From contig OZ253954.1 of NCBI GenBank assembly GCA_965267405.1, forward strand, positions 2,418,001 through 2,482,000: DNA of 64,000 bases, in the 5' to 3' direction. The notes under the pieces were generated by a model that saw nothing but the letters and a program-made list of their open reading frames with translations, was not told where the DNA came from and searched no databases. This DNA is from JAPPOI01 sp028818055 (GTDB lineage Bacteria; Pseudomonadota; Alphaproteobacteria; Rhodobacterales; Rhodobacteraceae). Numbering within the stretch: position 1 is the first letter of the stretch; each line of letters begins with the position of its first letter. Below, piece by piece: positions 1-8,631 of the stretch. The translations under genes were made by a program, and so were the position numbers.

Positions 1-1963
1 TGATAGCGCTTGGGGGCCAATTCTTTGGCCGGCTCGACTGGCGATGCCGGTCGGCGGCCTTTTGCTAGCATTGCAGGGCATTCCCGAGATTTTCCGCGCC
101 TTCCACAAGATGGGTAAAGAACGCGAGCGAATCTTTGTCCGCTTCCTCCCCGTTTACGTAATTGGGCTCATCTGGCTGATGCTTGCTGTCTTTGCGCCCG
201 ATATCGTGCCCGGTGGTGCATGGTTTACGGAAATAATGTCGGCGCGTCCGACCCTCGATAAACCAATAATCGGTTTGATCATGCTGGGCGCGATGCTGTT
301 CGTCATCTTCATCGGCTTCCCGATTTCATTCACGCTGATCTTCCTGGCCTTCGTCTTCGGCATCTGGGGGGCGAACTTCAAGCTGACGACTCTGCTGATG
401 ACATTGAACACGAACTCCACCATGCTGAACGACCAGCTAATGGCGGTTCCGCTCTTCGTGCTGATGGGGATCGTTATGGAATCCGCCGGTCTGATGGAGC
501 GGCTGTTTGCGTCGATTCAGAACATCATGGCCCGCGTGCGCGGATCGCTTTACATTGCGGTTCTCATTGTCTCGACAATCTTCGCGGCGGCGACCGGTAT
601 CGTTGGAGCCTCGGTGACGCTGCTGGGTATCATGGCCGGCGCCACGATGAGCCGGGCAGCTTACAATGTGCAGCTATCGGCAGGCGCGATCACCGCAGGT
701 GGAACGCTCGGTATCCTGATCCCGCCATCGATCATGCTGATCGTCATGGGACCGGTGCTTGAGGTTTCCGTTCTGGACCTGTTCCGTGGCGCCTTCCTGC
801 CGGGGGCAATTCTGGCGTCGCTTTACCTGCTCTACACACTTGGACGTTGCTGGATTAACCCAAGTCTTGGACCGATATTGGCGGAGGAAGATCAGCCAGA
901 AACTTCTGACTACTACGGCGCTGAAGTCGCCTTGGTCTCACTCGGCATTCTAACCATTTGTCGAGTGTTTGGACTTGGTCTCGGAGGAACGTTCGGTGGC
1001 GTCATTCCATTTGGCGGTCTTGTTGCTGTTCTCGTCGCCTTGGGGCTTGGATACGCAGCATTCAAATCGCTAAATGTCTTGCGGTTGGTTTTCCCGGTGG
1101 CCGTGCTCATGCATGCCTATCTTGCCGTTACCGGGTTTGCTGCTGCAGAGAGCATCAATTCGATGATCACGCCGACGATTTGGGTGATCCTCATCGCTGT
1201 CCTCGCCGTCCTAAGCTTGCCAATCTACAAAGCTGACGCAGCCGAGCGGTTCCAGTTCTCTGATCTCTGGACAGAGTTCTTTGCCGGTCTGATGCCGCCG
1301 ACGATCCTGATTTCGTTTGCTCTGGGTTCGATCCTCCTTGGCTTCGCAACACCGGCAGAAGCCGCGGCAATGGGGGCCTTCGGCGCAATCCTCTTGTCCA
1401 TCGGCTATCGCAAGTTCACCTTCGCCGGGTTCTTCGACAGCCTGATCAAGGCATTGGAAATCACCGTGCTGATCATGTTCCTTGTCGCCGCGTCCAACTT
1501 CTTTGGCGCACAGTTCAGCAGCTTGGGAACACCAAGAATGCTGACCGAGGTTCTCTTGGGCCTCGATATGTCGCCATACCTAGTGCTCTTGATGATCATG
1601 GCGCTGATCTTCTTGTTGGGCTGGCCCCTGGAATGGGTGCCGATCGTACTGATCGTGGTACCAATCCTGTTGCCCACCGTGATTTCGCTGAAGCTACACG
1701 AGATTAACAGTGCGTTCGCAAACGGAAGCGAGGTGTTGATCTGGTTTGGCATCCTTGTCGCGGTGAACCTGCAAACGGCGTGGCTCAGTCCGCCCGTGGC
1801 ACTCTCAGCATACTTCCTGAAAGGCGTTGTTCCGAATTGGGACCTGAAGGACATCTATCTTGGTATGATGCAATTCATGTTGGTCCAACTTGTCGGATTG
1901 GCGCTTCTGTTCATATTCCCACAACTGGTGCTTTGGCTGCCACGCGTGTTAGCCGGAGGATAA
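1..1963 (+). CDS. TRAP transporter fused permease (DctQ C-terminus + DctM), 5' truncated
   Basis: The reading frame is open from base 2, so the gene starts outside the window. The first ~75 visible residues (…GPILWPARLAMPVGG, then a further membrane segment) resemble the C-terminus of a TRAP small permease (DctQ). They run without a stop into a long DctM-type large permease with a dozen or more hydrophobic segments, making this a QM fusion. DctM proteins drive secondary uptake of carboxylates or sulfonates with a periplasmic binding protein, which is not in view. The stop is one base before the next start, and that next gene is a sulfopropanediol-dehydrogenase-like protein, so a sulfonate such as 2,3-dihydroxypropane-1-sulfonate is the inferred substrate. 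An internal ATG at 44 exists but the coding frame clearly extends upstream of it. Confidence 0.9.
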   Translation, partial: DSAWGPILWPARLAMPVGGLLLALQGIPEIFRAFHKMGKERERIFVRFLPVYVIGLIWLMLAVFAPDIVPGGAWFTEIMSARPTLDKPIIGLIMLGAMLFVIFIGFPISFTLIFLAFVFGIWGANFKLTTLLMTLNTNSTMLNDQLMAVPLFVLMGIVMESAGLMERLFASIQNIMARVRGSLYIAVLIVSTIFAAATGIVGASVTLLGIMAGATMSRAAYNVQLSAGAITAGGTLGILIPPSIMLIVMGPVLEVSVLDLFRGAFLPGAILASLYLLYTLGRCWINPSLGPILAEEDQPETSDYYGAEVALVSLGILTICRVFGLGLGGTFGGVIPFGGLVAVLVALGLGYAAFKSLNVLRLVFPVAVLMHAYLAVTGFAAAESINSMITPTIWVILIAVLAVLSLPIYKADAAERFQFSDLWTEFFAGLMPPTILISFALGSILLGFATPAEAAAMGAFGAILLSIGYRKFTFAGFFDSLIKALEITVLIMFLVAASNFFGAQFSSLGTPRMLTEVLLGLDMSPYLVLLMIMALIFLLGWPLEWVPIVLIVVPILLPTVISLKLHEINSAFANGSEVLIWFGILVAVNLQTAWLSPPVALSAYFLKGVVPNWDLKDIYLGMMQFMLVQLVGLALLFIFPQLVLWLPRVLAGG

Positions 1964-1964
1964 A

Positions 1965-3272
1965 ATGGCTCGCGAGTACTTAAAGAAAGCCCCGCGCACG
2001 TCGCGCACGGACGCAACCGACGTGACCGCGACGGTGCAAGGTATCCTGGACGATATCGAAGCGCGGGGCGACGAAGCGGCGATGGAGTACGCCGCCAAAT
2101 TCGACCGGTACGAAGGACCGCTGAAGCTAAGCAGAGCCGACATCGAAGCGGCTTCTGCCAAGGTTCCTGACAAGCTGAAGGCCGACATCCAGTTTGCGCA
2201 TGCAAACGTCAAATTGTTTGCCGAAGCGCAAAAAGCATCGCTCACTGATTTCGAAACCGAAATCGTGCCCGGCCTGATCGCGGGACAGCGTGCAATGCCA
2301 GTGAACGCAGCAGGATGTTACATTCCTGGCGGTCGATACGCGCACATTGCGTCGGCAATCATGACCGTCACAACAGCCAAAGTGGCCGGCTGTGGTAGTA
2401 TTGTCGCCTGCTCTCCACCGCGTCCGGGCGAGGGGGTTGCCCCGGCCATCGTTTACGCCGCCGACCTTTGTGGTGCGGATACCATTCTTGCCATGGGCGG
2501 TGTTCAAGGTGTTGCAGCGATGACCATGGGTCTCTTTGATCTGCCGAAAGCAAATGTGCTGGTGGGCCCAGGAAACCAATTTGTGGCGGAAGCCAAGCGC
2601 ATTCTGTTTGGTCGCGTCGGCATCGACATGATCGCGGGCCCGACGGACAGCCTGATCCTTGCGGATGAGACTGCCGATCCGGAAATCGTGGCCTCCGATT
2701 TGGTGGGCCAAGCCGAACATGGCTATAATTCTCCCGTTTGGCTGGTCACGAACGACCGACCATTGGCCGAGAAAGTACTGGACCTGGTGCCGCGGCTCAT
2801 TGATGATCTGCCAGAAGTTAACAGGGACAATGCGACTGCCGCTTGGCGAGACTATGCGGATGTCGTGCTTTGTTCGGATCGTGAGGAAATGGCGGCGACC
2901 AGCGACGAATACGCGCCTGAGCATTTGACCGTGCAGGCTCAGGACCTTGATTGGTGGTTGGATAACCTGACCTGCTACGGTTCGTTGTTCCTTGGCGAAG
3001 AAACAACTGTTGCCTTCGGTGACAAGGCCAGTGGTCCAAACCACGTTTTGCCAACGTCAGGCGCAGCCAAATACACAGGCGGACTTAGCGTTCACAAGTA
3101 CATGAAGGTCGTAACTTGGCAGCGTGCAACTCGGGATGGTGCGAAACCGATTGCCGAAGCGACTGCTCGAATCTCTCGGCTTGAGGGCATGGAAGGGCAC
3201 GCACGGACCGCGGACGTCAGACTCGCCAAGTACTTCCCTGGCGAAAACTTCGATTTGTCAGCTTCGGATTAA
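1965..3272 (+). CDS. hpsN: Histidinol-dehydrogenase-family sulfopropanediol dehydrogenase (HpsN-like)
   Basis: This 435-residue protein belongs to the HisD fold family. The HisD zinc and catalytic residues appear conserved: Gln249 and His252 (GQAEHG), the Glu319-His320 pair (APEHL), Asp353 and His412 (EGHART). It sits one base behind a TRAP permease and is followed by a zinc alcohol dehydrogenase, with no his genes nearby. That context matches HpsN, the NAD-dependent enzyme oxidising (R)-2,3-dihydroxypropane-1-sulfonate to (R)-sulfolactate in roseobacters and Cupriavidus. The C-terminal NHVLPTSGAAKYTGGL segment also looks more like HpsN than true HisD. GGAGG just before the ATG is a good ribosome site. 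A true histidinol dehydrogenase is the alternative and less likely; the substrate is inferred. Confidence 0.8.
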   Translation: MAREYLKKAPRTSRTDATDVTATVQGILDDIEARGDEAAMEYAAKFDRYEGPLKLSRADIEAASAKVPDKLKADIQFAHANVKLFAEAQKASLTDFETEIVPGLIAGQRAMPVNAAGCYIPGGRYAHIASAIMTVTTAKVAGCGSIVACSPPRPGEGVAPAIVYAADLCGADTILAMGGVQGVAAMTMGLFDLPKANVLVGPGNQFVAEAKRILFGRVGIDMIAGPTDSLILADETADPEIVASDLVGQAEHGYNSPVWLVTNDRPLAEKVLDLVPRLIDDLPEVNRDNATAAWRDYADVVLCSDREEMAATSDEYAPEHLTVQAQDLDWWLDNLTCYGSLFLGEETTVAFGDKASGPNHVLPTSGAAKYTGGLSVHKYMKVVTWQRATRDGAKPIAEATARISRLEGMEGHARTADVRLAKYFPGENFDLSASD

Positions 3273-3276
3273 ACCC

Positions 3277-4248
3277 ATGAAAGCACTCGTTTATACCGGC
3301 CCAGAAGCCATGGAGTACCGTGATGCGGCGGACCCTGTCGCAGGGCCGGGTGAGACGATTGTGAAGATCTCGCACGTTGGGATTTGTGGCTCTGACATGC
3401 ACGCCTATCTTGGCCACGATGATCGACGGCCTGCGCCGTTGATCCTTGGTCACGAAGGGGCGGGAACCACTGAAGATGGGCGGCGCGTAACCATCAACCC
3501 GTTGGTGCCATGCGGCACATGTGTGAACTGTCGGGCCGGTAACGAAAACATCTGCCCAAACCGTCAGCTCCTGTCTATGCCGCCGCGTGAAGGGGCGTTC
3601 GCCGAGTGGATCACGGTGCCTGACGTCAATCTTGTAGAAGTTCCTGCAGATATGCCGTTCGAGAAGGCTGCACTTGCCGAGCCATTGGCCGTTTGTTGGC
3701 ATGCTGCCAAGATCGGGCGCCGTGTTCTAGGTGGAGCCAGTCGCGCCCTTGTTGTTGGCGGGGGTGCAATCGGCGTAGGTTCCGCACTTGCGTTGTTGGC
3801 GCAGGGCACCGTTGAGGTCGTCGTTGTTGAATCCAACGAAACTCGGCGTGAGTATCTGTCGAAAATGGGCCTGAATGCTGTCGCGCCAGATGATTTGGGC
3901 GAAAACGGTGGCTATGATATTGTCATGGATGCGGTCGGTTACGATGCCACCCGGGCAACATCGTCGGCACAGGTCCGACCAGGCGGCGTTATCGTTCATA
4001 TCGGATTGGGCGACGGTTCTGGCGGACTGGACGTCCGTTACTTCACGCTTCAAGAAGTCACGTTCATGGGTAGTTACTGCTACACCAAGAAGGACTTCCG
4101 CGAGACTGTTGAGGCCATGGTCGATGGCAGGTTGGGTTCCCTTGATTGGATCGAGTTACGCGGTCTTTCTGAGGGTCAAAATGCGTTTCAGGACATAAGA
4201 GCAGGTGTCGTTGCAGCACCGAAGATCGTGCTTGTGCCGGGCAACTAG
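3277..4248 (+). CDS. Zinc-dependent medium-chain alcohol dehydrogenase
   Basis: The 323-residue product is a medium-chain dehydrogenase. Catalytic-zinc residues are Cys37 (GICGSD) and His59-Glu60 (GHEGAG). Structural-zinc cysteines are Cys79, 82, 85 and 93. A dinucleotide-binding stretch VVGGGAIGVG follows near residue 165. The ATG lies 4 bases after the upstream stop, so it is in one operon with the HpsN-like gene and the TRAP permease. DHPS pathways contain extra dehydrogenases (HpsO, HpsP) that interconvert DHPS enantiomers, and this gene occupies that position. I cannot say which one it is, so no symbol is given. It is somewhat shorter than typical 340-350-residue members. A frame extension upstream to 3124 overlaps hpsN and is not used. 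Confidence 0.85.
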   Translation: MKALVYTGPEAMEYRDAADPVAGPGETIVKISHVGICGSDMHAYLGHDDRRPAPLILGHEGAGTTEDGRRVTINPLVPCGTCVNCRAGNENICPNRQLLSMPPREGAFAEWITVPDVNLVEVPADMPFEKAALAEPLAVCWHAAKIGRRVLGGASRALVVGGGAIGVGSALALLAQGTVEVVVVESNETRREYLSKMGLNAVAPDDLGENGGYDIVMDAVGYDATRATSSAQVRPGGVIVHIGLGDGSGGLDVRYFTLQEVTFMGSYCYTKKDFRETVEAMVDGRLGSLDWIELRGLSEGQNAFQDIRAGVVAAPKIVLVPGN

Positions 4249-4304
4249 ATTGCGTCGCGCCCGGTAATTGCATACTCCGGTGAGTAAGAGCATCGGGCAG
4301 AGCC

Positions 4305-5099
4305 ATGGACACCGTCATTATCATCCCCGCGCGATACCAGTCGTCGCGTTTTCCCGGTAAACCACTGCAGGGCCTAAAGGGCGCAACTGGCGTCACGAAA
4401 TCGCTTGTCGAGAGAAGTTGGGACGCCGCAGTCGAGGTTGGAGGTGTCGACGAAGTGTTCGTCGCGACCGACGATGACCGAATTGCCAACGCCGTGGCTG
4501 AATTTGGCGGCCAGATTGTTATGACGTCGTCCGAATGCCGAAACGGCACCGAGCGCTGTGCAGACGCAATTTCGAAGTTGGGCGTTTCTCCTGAAATAGT
4601 TGTAAATCTTCAAGGCGATGCACCGTTGACGCCACCACATTACGTGGAAACGTTGATAAAGTCCTTGTCGGGCTCACCAGACGTCAAGATGGCCACCCCG
4701 GTTTTGCGCACCGAAGCTGAACATGTTGAAGCTTTGCGAGCAGACCGAAAGGCAGGGCGTGTCGGAGCAACAACCGCCGTGTTCGATCGCAACATGAATG
4801 CATTGTACTTTTCGAAGGAAGTACTTCCATTTTACGACAACGCTCCTGCAGATGCGGTGTCGGTTTTCCACCATGTCGGGTGTTACGCCTATCGTTCGGA
4901 TGCCTTGGAGCAATACGTATCGCTTCCCGAGGGGCCGTTGGAAAAACGAGAAGGTTTGGAACAACTGAGATTTCTGGAGAATGGCATTCCCATCAGGTGC
5001 GTTGAAGTCGAAGCGCGAGGCCGCGCGTTTTGGGAGTTGAACAATCCATCCGATGTAGCTTTGATCGAAGAAATCATGACGCGCGAGGGCATCGCATGA
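4305..5099 (+). CDS. kdsB: 3-deoxy-manno-octulosonate cytidylyltransferase
   Basis: KdsB activates Kdo with CTP to give CMP-Kdo for LPS or capsule synthesis in the cytoplasm. The family signature PARYQSSRFPGKPL is at residues 8-21, and NLQGDAPL is the counterpart of the usual NxQGDEPL. At 264 residues it is slightly longer than most KdsB proteins. Its stop codon overlaps the kdsA start by 4 bp (ATGA), opening a four-gene Kdo cluster. A paralogous capsule-type enzyme (KpsU) cannot be excluded from the sequence alone. Confidence 0.93.
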   Translation: MDTVIIIPARYQSSRFPGKPLQGLKGATGVTKSLVERSWDAAVEVGGVDEVFVATDDDRIANAVAEFGGQIVMTSSECRNGTERCADAISKLGVSPEIVVNLQGDAPLTPPHYVETLIKSLSGSPDVKMATPVLRTEAEHVEALRADRKAGRVGATTAVFDRNMNALYFSKEVLPFYDNAPADAVSVFHHVGCYAYRSDALEQYVSLPEGPLEKREGLEQLRFLENGIPIRCVEVEARGRAFWELNNPSDVALIEEIMTREGIA

Positions 5100-5926
5100 A
5101 CCCCGTATCAGTCAAAGACATTACAGTTTCGAACGACGGCCCACTGACCCTTATTTCGGGTCCTTGCCAGCTGGAAAGCTTGGATCACGCCAGAATGTTG
5201 GCTGAAAATTTGGTTTCAATCACGTCTGAACTCGGCATCGGATATGTGTTTAAAGCCAGCTTCGACAAAGCCAACCGCTCCAGCCTGAGTGGCAAGCGAG
5301 GCGTTGGATTGGACGAAGGTTTATCGATCCTATCCAAGATTGGGGAAGAGTTTGGTTGTCCAGTTCTGACAGATGTCCACGACGTCTCGCAGTGCTCCCC
5401 GACATCGCAAGCCGTCGACATTTTGCAGATTCCGGCGTTCTTGTGCCGTCAAACAGACCTGCTTTTAGCGGCGGGCGAAACCGGATCTGCCGTCAATGTA
5501 AAAAAGGGTCAGTTTCTTGCACCCTGGGATATCCAAAATATTGTCGATAAGGTCGAAAGCACCGGAAACAAAAAGATTTTGTTGACCGAACGTGGTGCGA
5601 GCTTTGGCTACAATATGCTTGTCAGTGACATGCGGTCTTTGCCCATCATGGCGCAAACCGGGTATCCGGTCGTGTTTGACGCCACGCATTCTGTGCAGCT
5701 TCCGGGTGGGCAAGGCACGTCATCGGGAGGTCAGGCAGAGTTTGTACCACCTCTCGCCCGCGCAGCCGTTGCAGTCGGTGTCGGAGGTGTTTTCATTGAA
5801 ACCCATGAAGAGCCCGCGCGTTCGCCGTCAGACGGACCAAACATGGTTGCCCTGAGCGAGATGCCGGCACTATTGAAACGGCTGAAGGCGCTTGACGACA
5901 TCACAAAATCTGGGGGGCCAGCCTGA
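5096..5926 (+). CDS. kdsA: 3-deoxy-8-phosphooctulonate synthase
   Basis: KdsA condenses phosphoenolpyruvate with arabinose 5-phosphate to form Kdo-8-phosphate. The 276-residue protein shows family motifs KASFDKANRSS near residue 57, DATHSVQLPGG near residue 195 and ETHEEPARSPSDGPNM near residue 238. The start is the ATG at 5096 that overlaps the kdsB stop; an in-frame upstream extension to 5030 lies inside kdsB and is rejected. Arabinose 5-phosphate would come from the next gene. No kdsC-type phosphatase is present to remove the 8-phosphate. Confidence 0.95.
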   Translation: MNPVSVKDITVSNDGPLTLISGPCQLESLDHARMLAENLVSITSELGIGYVFKASFDKANRSSLSGKRGVGLDEGLSILSKIGEEFGCPVLTDVHDVSQCSPTSQAVDILQIPAFLCRQTDLLLAAGETGSAVNVKKGQFLAPWDIQNIVDKVESTGNKKILLTERGASFGYNMLVSDMRSLPIMAQTGYPVVFDATHSVQLPGGQGTSSGGQAEFVPPLARAAVAVGVGGVFIETHEEPARSPSDGPNMVALSEMPALLKRLKALDDITKSGGPA

Positions 5927-5928
5927 TC

Positions 5929-6909
5929 ATGTCGCATCTCGACGCCGTTACGCGAGCATTGGCAACAGACGCCGAGGGACTTCAGGCGCTTGCTAACGCT
6001 TTGCCCGGCATGCGCGCCGACATTGATAAGTTCGTGCAGATGGTTGCTGATCTTGAAGGGCGTCTGATCGTTACCGGCTTAGGGAAATCAGGACACGTCG
6101 GAACCAAGCTGGCGGCGACCTTCAGCTCGACGGGTACGCCAGCCTATTTCCTGCATCCATCGGAAGCCAGCCACGGCGATCTAGGCATGGTGCAGCCCGG
6201 CGATGCGGTTCTGGCGCTTAGCTGGTCTGGAGAGACAAGAGAGCTTTCAGACGTTATCGGTTACGCCAAGCGGCGTGCCGTGCCGTTGATTGCCATGTGC
6301 GGCGACGCTGGCTCGACCCTCGCGGAAGCCGCCGATCTTTCTCTTATCCTTCCTCAGGTTCGCGAAGCGTGCCCGCATAATTTGGCACCAACGACATCGA
6401 CGCTTGTGCAAATGGCGCTGGGCGACGCGCTGGCGATCGCGCTTCTTGAGAGTAAGGGTTTTGATGCCGAAAGCTTTCACGGGTTCCACCCGGGCGGATC
6501 ACTTGGCGCCGCGCTTAAACGTGTGAACGAAGTGATGCATGGAAGCGATGCCTTACCGTTGGTAGACAAATCCGCCTCGGTTTTTGATGGCTTGAGTGTG
6601 CTTTCTGAAAGGGGCTTCGGTATCGTCGGAGTAATCGAAGACGCTTCACTCGCGGGTGTGGTAACAGACGGCGATATCCGCCGATACCTTGCCGAGAACG
6701 CCGATGCCAAAATGAAAACGGCTCTGCATGAAACGACCATTGAACAGATCATGACAAGAGGATCGGTTACTTTGGCCCCGGATGATTTGGTGGGCGAAGC
6801 GATGGCCGTCCTTCAGGCCAAACGGATCTCAGCAGCATTCGTCGTCGACAATGATGCACCAGCGGGATTGGTCACAATGCTTCGCTTGCTTAATCGCGGT
6901 GCAGCCTGA
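5929..6909 (+). CDS. kdsD: Arabinose-5-phosphate isomerase (SIS + tandem CBS)
   Basis: This 326-residue KdsD/KpsF-type enzyme interconverts ribulose 5-phosphate and arabinose 5-phosphate, supplying KdsA. An N-terminal SIS domain (about residues 35-170) carries the GLGKSGHVGTKLAATFSSTG signature and the LSWSGETRE loop. Two CBS domains occupy about residues 205-326. The start lies 2 bases after the kdsA stop, so the genes are very likely co-transcribed. Whether it serves LPS (KdsD) or capsule (KpsF) cannot be decided from sequence. Confidence 0.93.
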   Translation: MSHLDAVTRALATDAEGLQALANALPGMRADIDKFVQMVADLEGRLIVTGLGKSGHVGTKLAATFSSTGTPAYFLHPSEASHGDLGMVQPGDAVLALSWSGETRELSDVIGYAKRRAVPLIAMCGDAGSTLAEAADLSLILPQVREACPHNLAPTTSTLVQMALGDALAIALLESKGFDAESFHGFHPGGSLGAALKRVNEVMHGSDALPLVDKSASVFDGLSVLSERGFGIVGVIEDASLAGVVTDGDIRRYLAENADAKMKTALHETTIEQIMTRGSVTLAPDDLVGEAMAVLQAKRISAAFVVDNDAPAGLVTMLRLLNRGAA

Positions 6910-6913
6910 GGCG

Positions 6914-8191
6914 ATGTCACCGCTTCTTTGGATTTACCTCGGGTTTTCAAGGTTTTCCGGACCACTTTGGCGACGAACCTTGCGCAACCGGGTTGCCAAA
7001 GGCAAAGAGAACCCTTTGCGTATTCCCGAGAAACTTGGCGTGCCGGCAGCTCCGCGACCGGAGGGGGAAGTGCTTTGGTTTCATGCTCTTTCGGTAGGTG
7101 AAAGCCTCGCACTCGTTCCGCTGATCGAGCATGCTTTGGAAGAAAGGCAGTCGGCAAGCGTTGTGCTGACCACGTCAACAGTAACCTCAATTACTGCTCT
7201 CAAATCGGCACGCCTTCCTGAACGCGTTGTTCACTCGATGTTGCTGATAGACACGCGGTCGGCCACGACAGCATTCCTCGAGCATTGGAAGCCTTCAGTC
7301 GCAGTCTTTGCCGAGCTGGATTTCTGGCCGCGGCTGATGTTCGAAACCCACCGCCGCAATATACCGATGGTGCTGGTGAATAGCCGAATGTCCGATAAGA
7401 GTTTCAAAAGCCGGCGGAAGCTTGGCGGAATGATGCGCGACGTACTCTCGATGTTTGATGCTTTGTTGCTACAAGACGATGCCAGTCGGGCCAAATTTGA
7501 AAAATTGGGAGCGCCGTCTGAGCGAATTCATGTCGAAGGGGCTTTAAAGTCTGTTGCTCGGCCGCTGCCTGCGGATCAGACCAGTCTGAACGAGATGAAA
7601 GCACAAATCGGGGATCGACCTGTTTGGTTGGCTGCCGCAACCCATCCTGCTGAAGACGGCGACGTGCTTGCCGCTCATAAGCTGGTCCTGAAACAGCAAC
7701 CTGATAGCCTTTTGATCGTTGCTCCACGATACCCGGATCGAGCGGATCAGTTAATCAACGAAGCACGTGCAATACTTTCGGATGTCGCGGTCCGAAGCGA
7801 TGGCGACGCGATATCGTCTAAGACCAAAGTCTATGTTGCCGACACAATTGGTGAGATGGGGCTTTGGTACCGGCTCGCTCCAGTCAGTTTTATCGGACAC
7901 TCGTTGTCGGCAGACGGCGGTGGCGGCAAAAACCCATATGAGGCGGCAGCACTGGGCTCGGCCATTATCTCAGGGCCTGAGGTATCCGATTTTTCGGAAA
8001 CATTTGAGGGACTTACCGAAAATGGCGCTGCCGTTTTGGCGACATCCGCACAGTCCCTGTCTGAACAAGTGATGCGCCTGGCGAGCTTCGACGAGCGTGC
8101 AATTCAGATCGAAAACGCGAGCAAAGTTATCGCGCAAAACCGGGGGGTCCTGGATCGTACCTGGAGCGCGATCGGCGCTGTACTTAACTAG
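6914..8191 (+). CDS. waaA: Divergent 3-deoxy-D-manno-octulosonic acid transferase (WaaA-like)
   Basis: This 425-residue GT30-type glycosyltransferase would transfer Kdo from CMP-Kdo to lipid A at the inner membrane. An N-terminal hydrophobic anchor (LLWIYLGFSRF) is followed by HALSVGES, whose Glu63 matches the catalytic acid of WaaA. Other conserved spots are altered: the usual ExELWP is AELDFWP, the usual GGxNPLEPA is GGKNPYEAA, and the usual HTxNF is EVSDF. It may therefore be a divergent paralogue with another acceptor. The ATG at 6914, 4 bases after kdsD, is preferred over an upstream in-frame start inside kdsD. Its 3' end overlaps the convergent dtd gene by 4 bp. Confidence 0.85.
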   Translation: MSPLLWIYLGFSRFSGPLWRRTLRNRVAKGKENPLRIPEKLGVPAAPRPEGEVLWFHALSVGESLALVPLIEHALEERQSASVVLTTSTVTSITALKSARLPERVVHSMLLIDTRSATTAFLEHWKPSVAVFAELDFWPRLMFETHRRNIPMVLVNSRMSDKSFKSRRKLGGMMRDVLSMFDALLLQDDASRAKFEKLGAPSERIHVEGALKSVARPLPADQTSLNEMKAQIGDRPVWLAAATHPAEDGDVLAAHKLVLKQQPDSLLIVAPRYPDRADQLINEARAILSDVAVRSDGDAISSKTKVYVADTIGEMGLWYRLAPVSFIGHSLSADGGGGKNPYEAAALGSAIISGPEVSDFSETFEGLTENGAAVLATSAQSLSEQVMRLASFDERAIQIENASKVIAQNRGVLDRTWSAIGAVLN

Positions 8192-8631
8192 ATTTCCGTG
8201 TCCATCCAGATGGTTACGGGGCCGTCATTGATCAGTGATACAGCCATGTCCGCACCAAACTCGCCTGTTTCAACATTAATGCCAAGCGATCGCACTATAT
8301 CGATGAATTCCTCGTACTTTTCGCGGCCCTCGTCCGGAGATGCGGCTTGCGAAAATCCGGGTCGATTGCCACGTGATGTATCTGCGGCCAGCGTGAATTG
8401 ACTGACAATCAGAGCGCTTCCCGCAACGTCCACAAGGGATCGGTTCATTCGCCCTTGGTCATCGCGAAATATCCGAAGCTTGGATATTTTCTGCGCCAGT
8501 TTTTCACCGGCATTTTCAGGATCACCTGCCATCGCACAGACCAAAACCAACAGGCCGGGCCCAATTTCCCCGATTGTCCGTCCGTCAACTTCGACCGAGG
8601 CGCTGGATACCCGTTGAACCAGTGCTCTCAC
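8188..8631 (-). CDS. dtd: D-aminoacyl-tRNA deacylase
   Basis: Dtd hydrolyses D-amino acids mischarged onto tRNA. The 147-residue protein has the usual length. It begins MRALVQRVSSASVEVDG and contains the VSQFTLAAD motif and a C-terminal NDGPVTIWM motif that holds the cross-subunit Gly-Pro. The start overlaps the upstream PfkB kinase stop by 4 bp, so both are likely on one minus-strand transcript. The 3' end overlaps waaA convergently by 4 bp, with no terminator between. Confidence 0.95.
   Translation of the reverse strand: MRALVQRVSSASVEVDGRTIGEIGPGLLVLVCAMAGDPENAGEKLAQKISKLRIFRDDQGRMNRSLVDVAGSALIVSQFTLAADTSRGNRPGFSQAASPDEGREKYEEFIDIVRSLGINVETGEFGADMAVSLINDGPVTIWMDTEI

Noticed and set aside
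2127..3044. Minus-strand open frame of 305 codons across hpsN
   Set aside because: It lies wholly inside a gene with intact catalytic residues and shows no family features; it is a shadow of GC-rich codon use.
1965..3272. True histidinol dehydrogenase (hisD)
   Set aside because: No histidine genes are adjacent; TRAP permease and alcohol dehydrogenase context and C-terminal motif favour HpsN.
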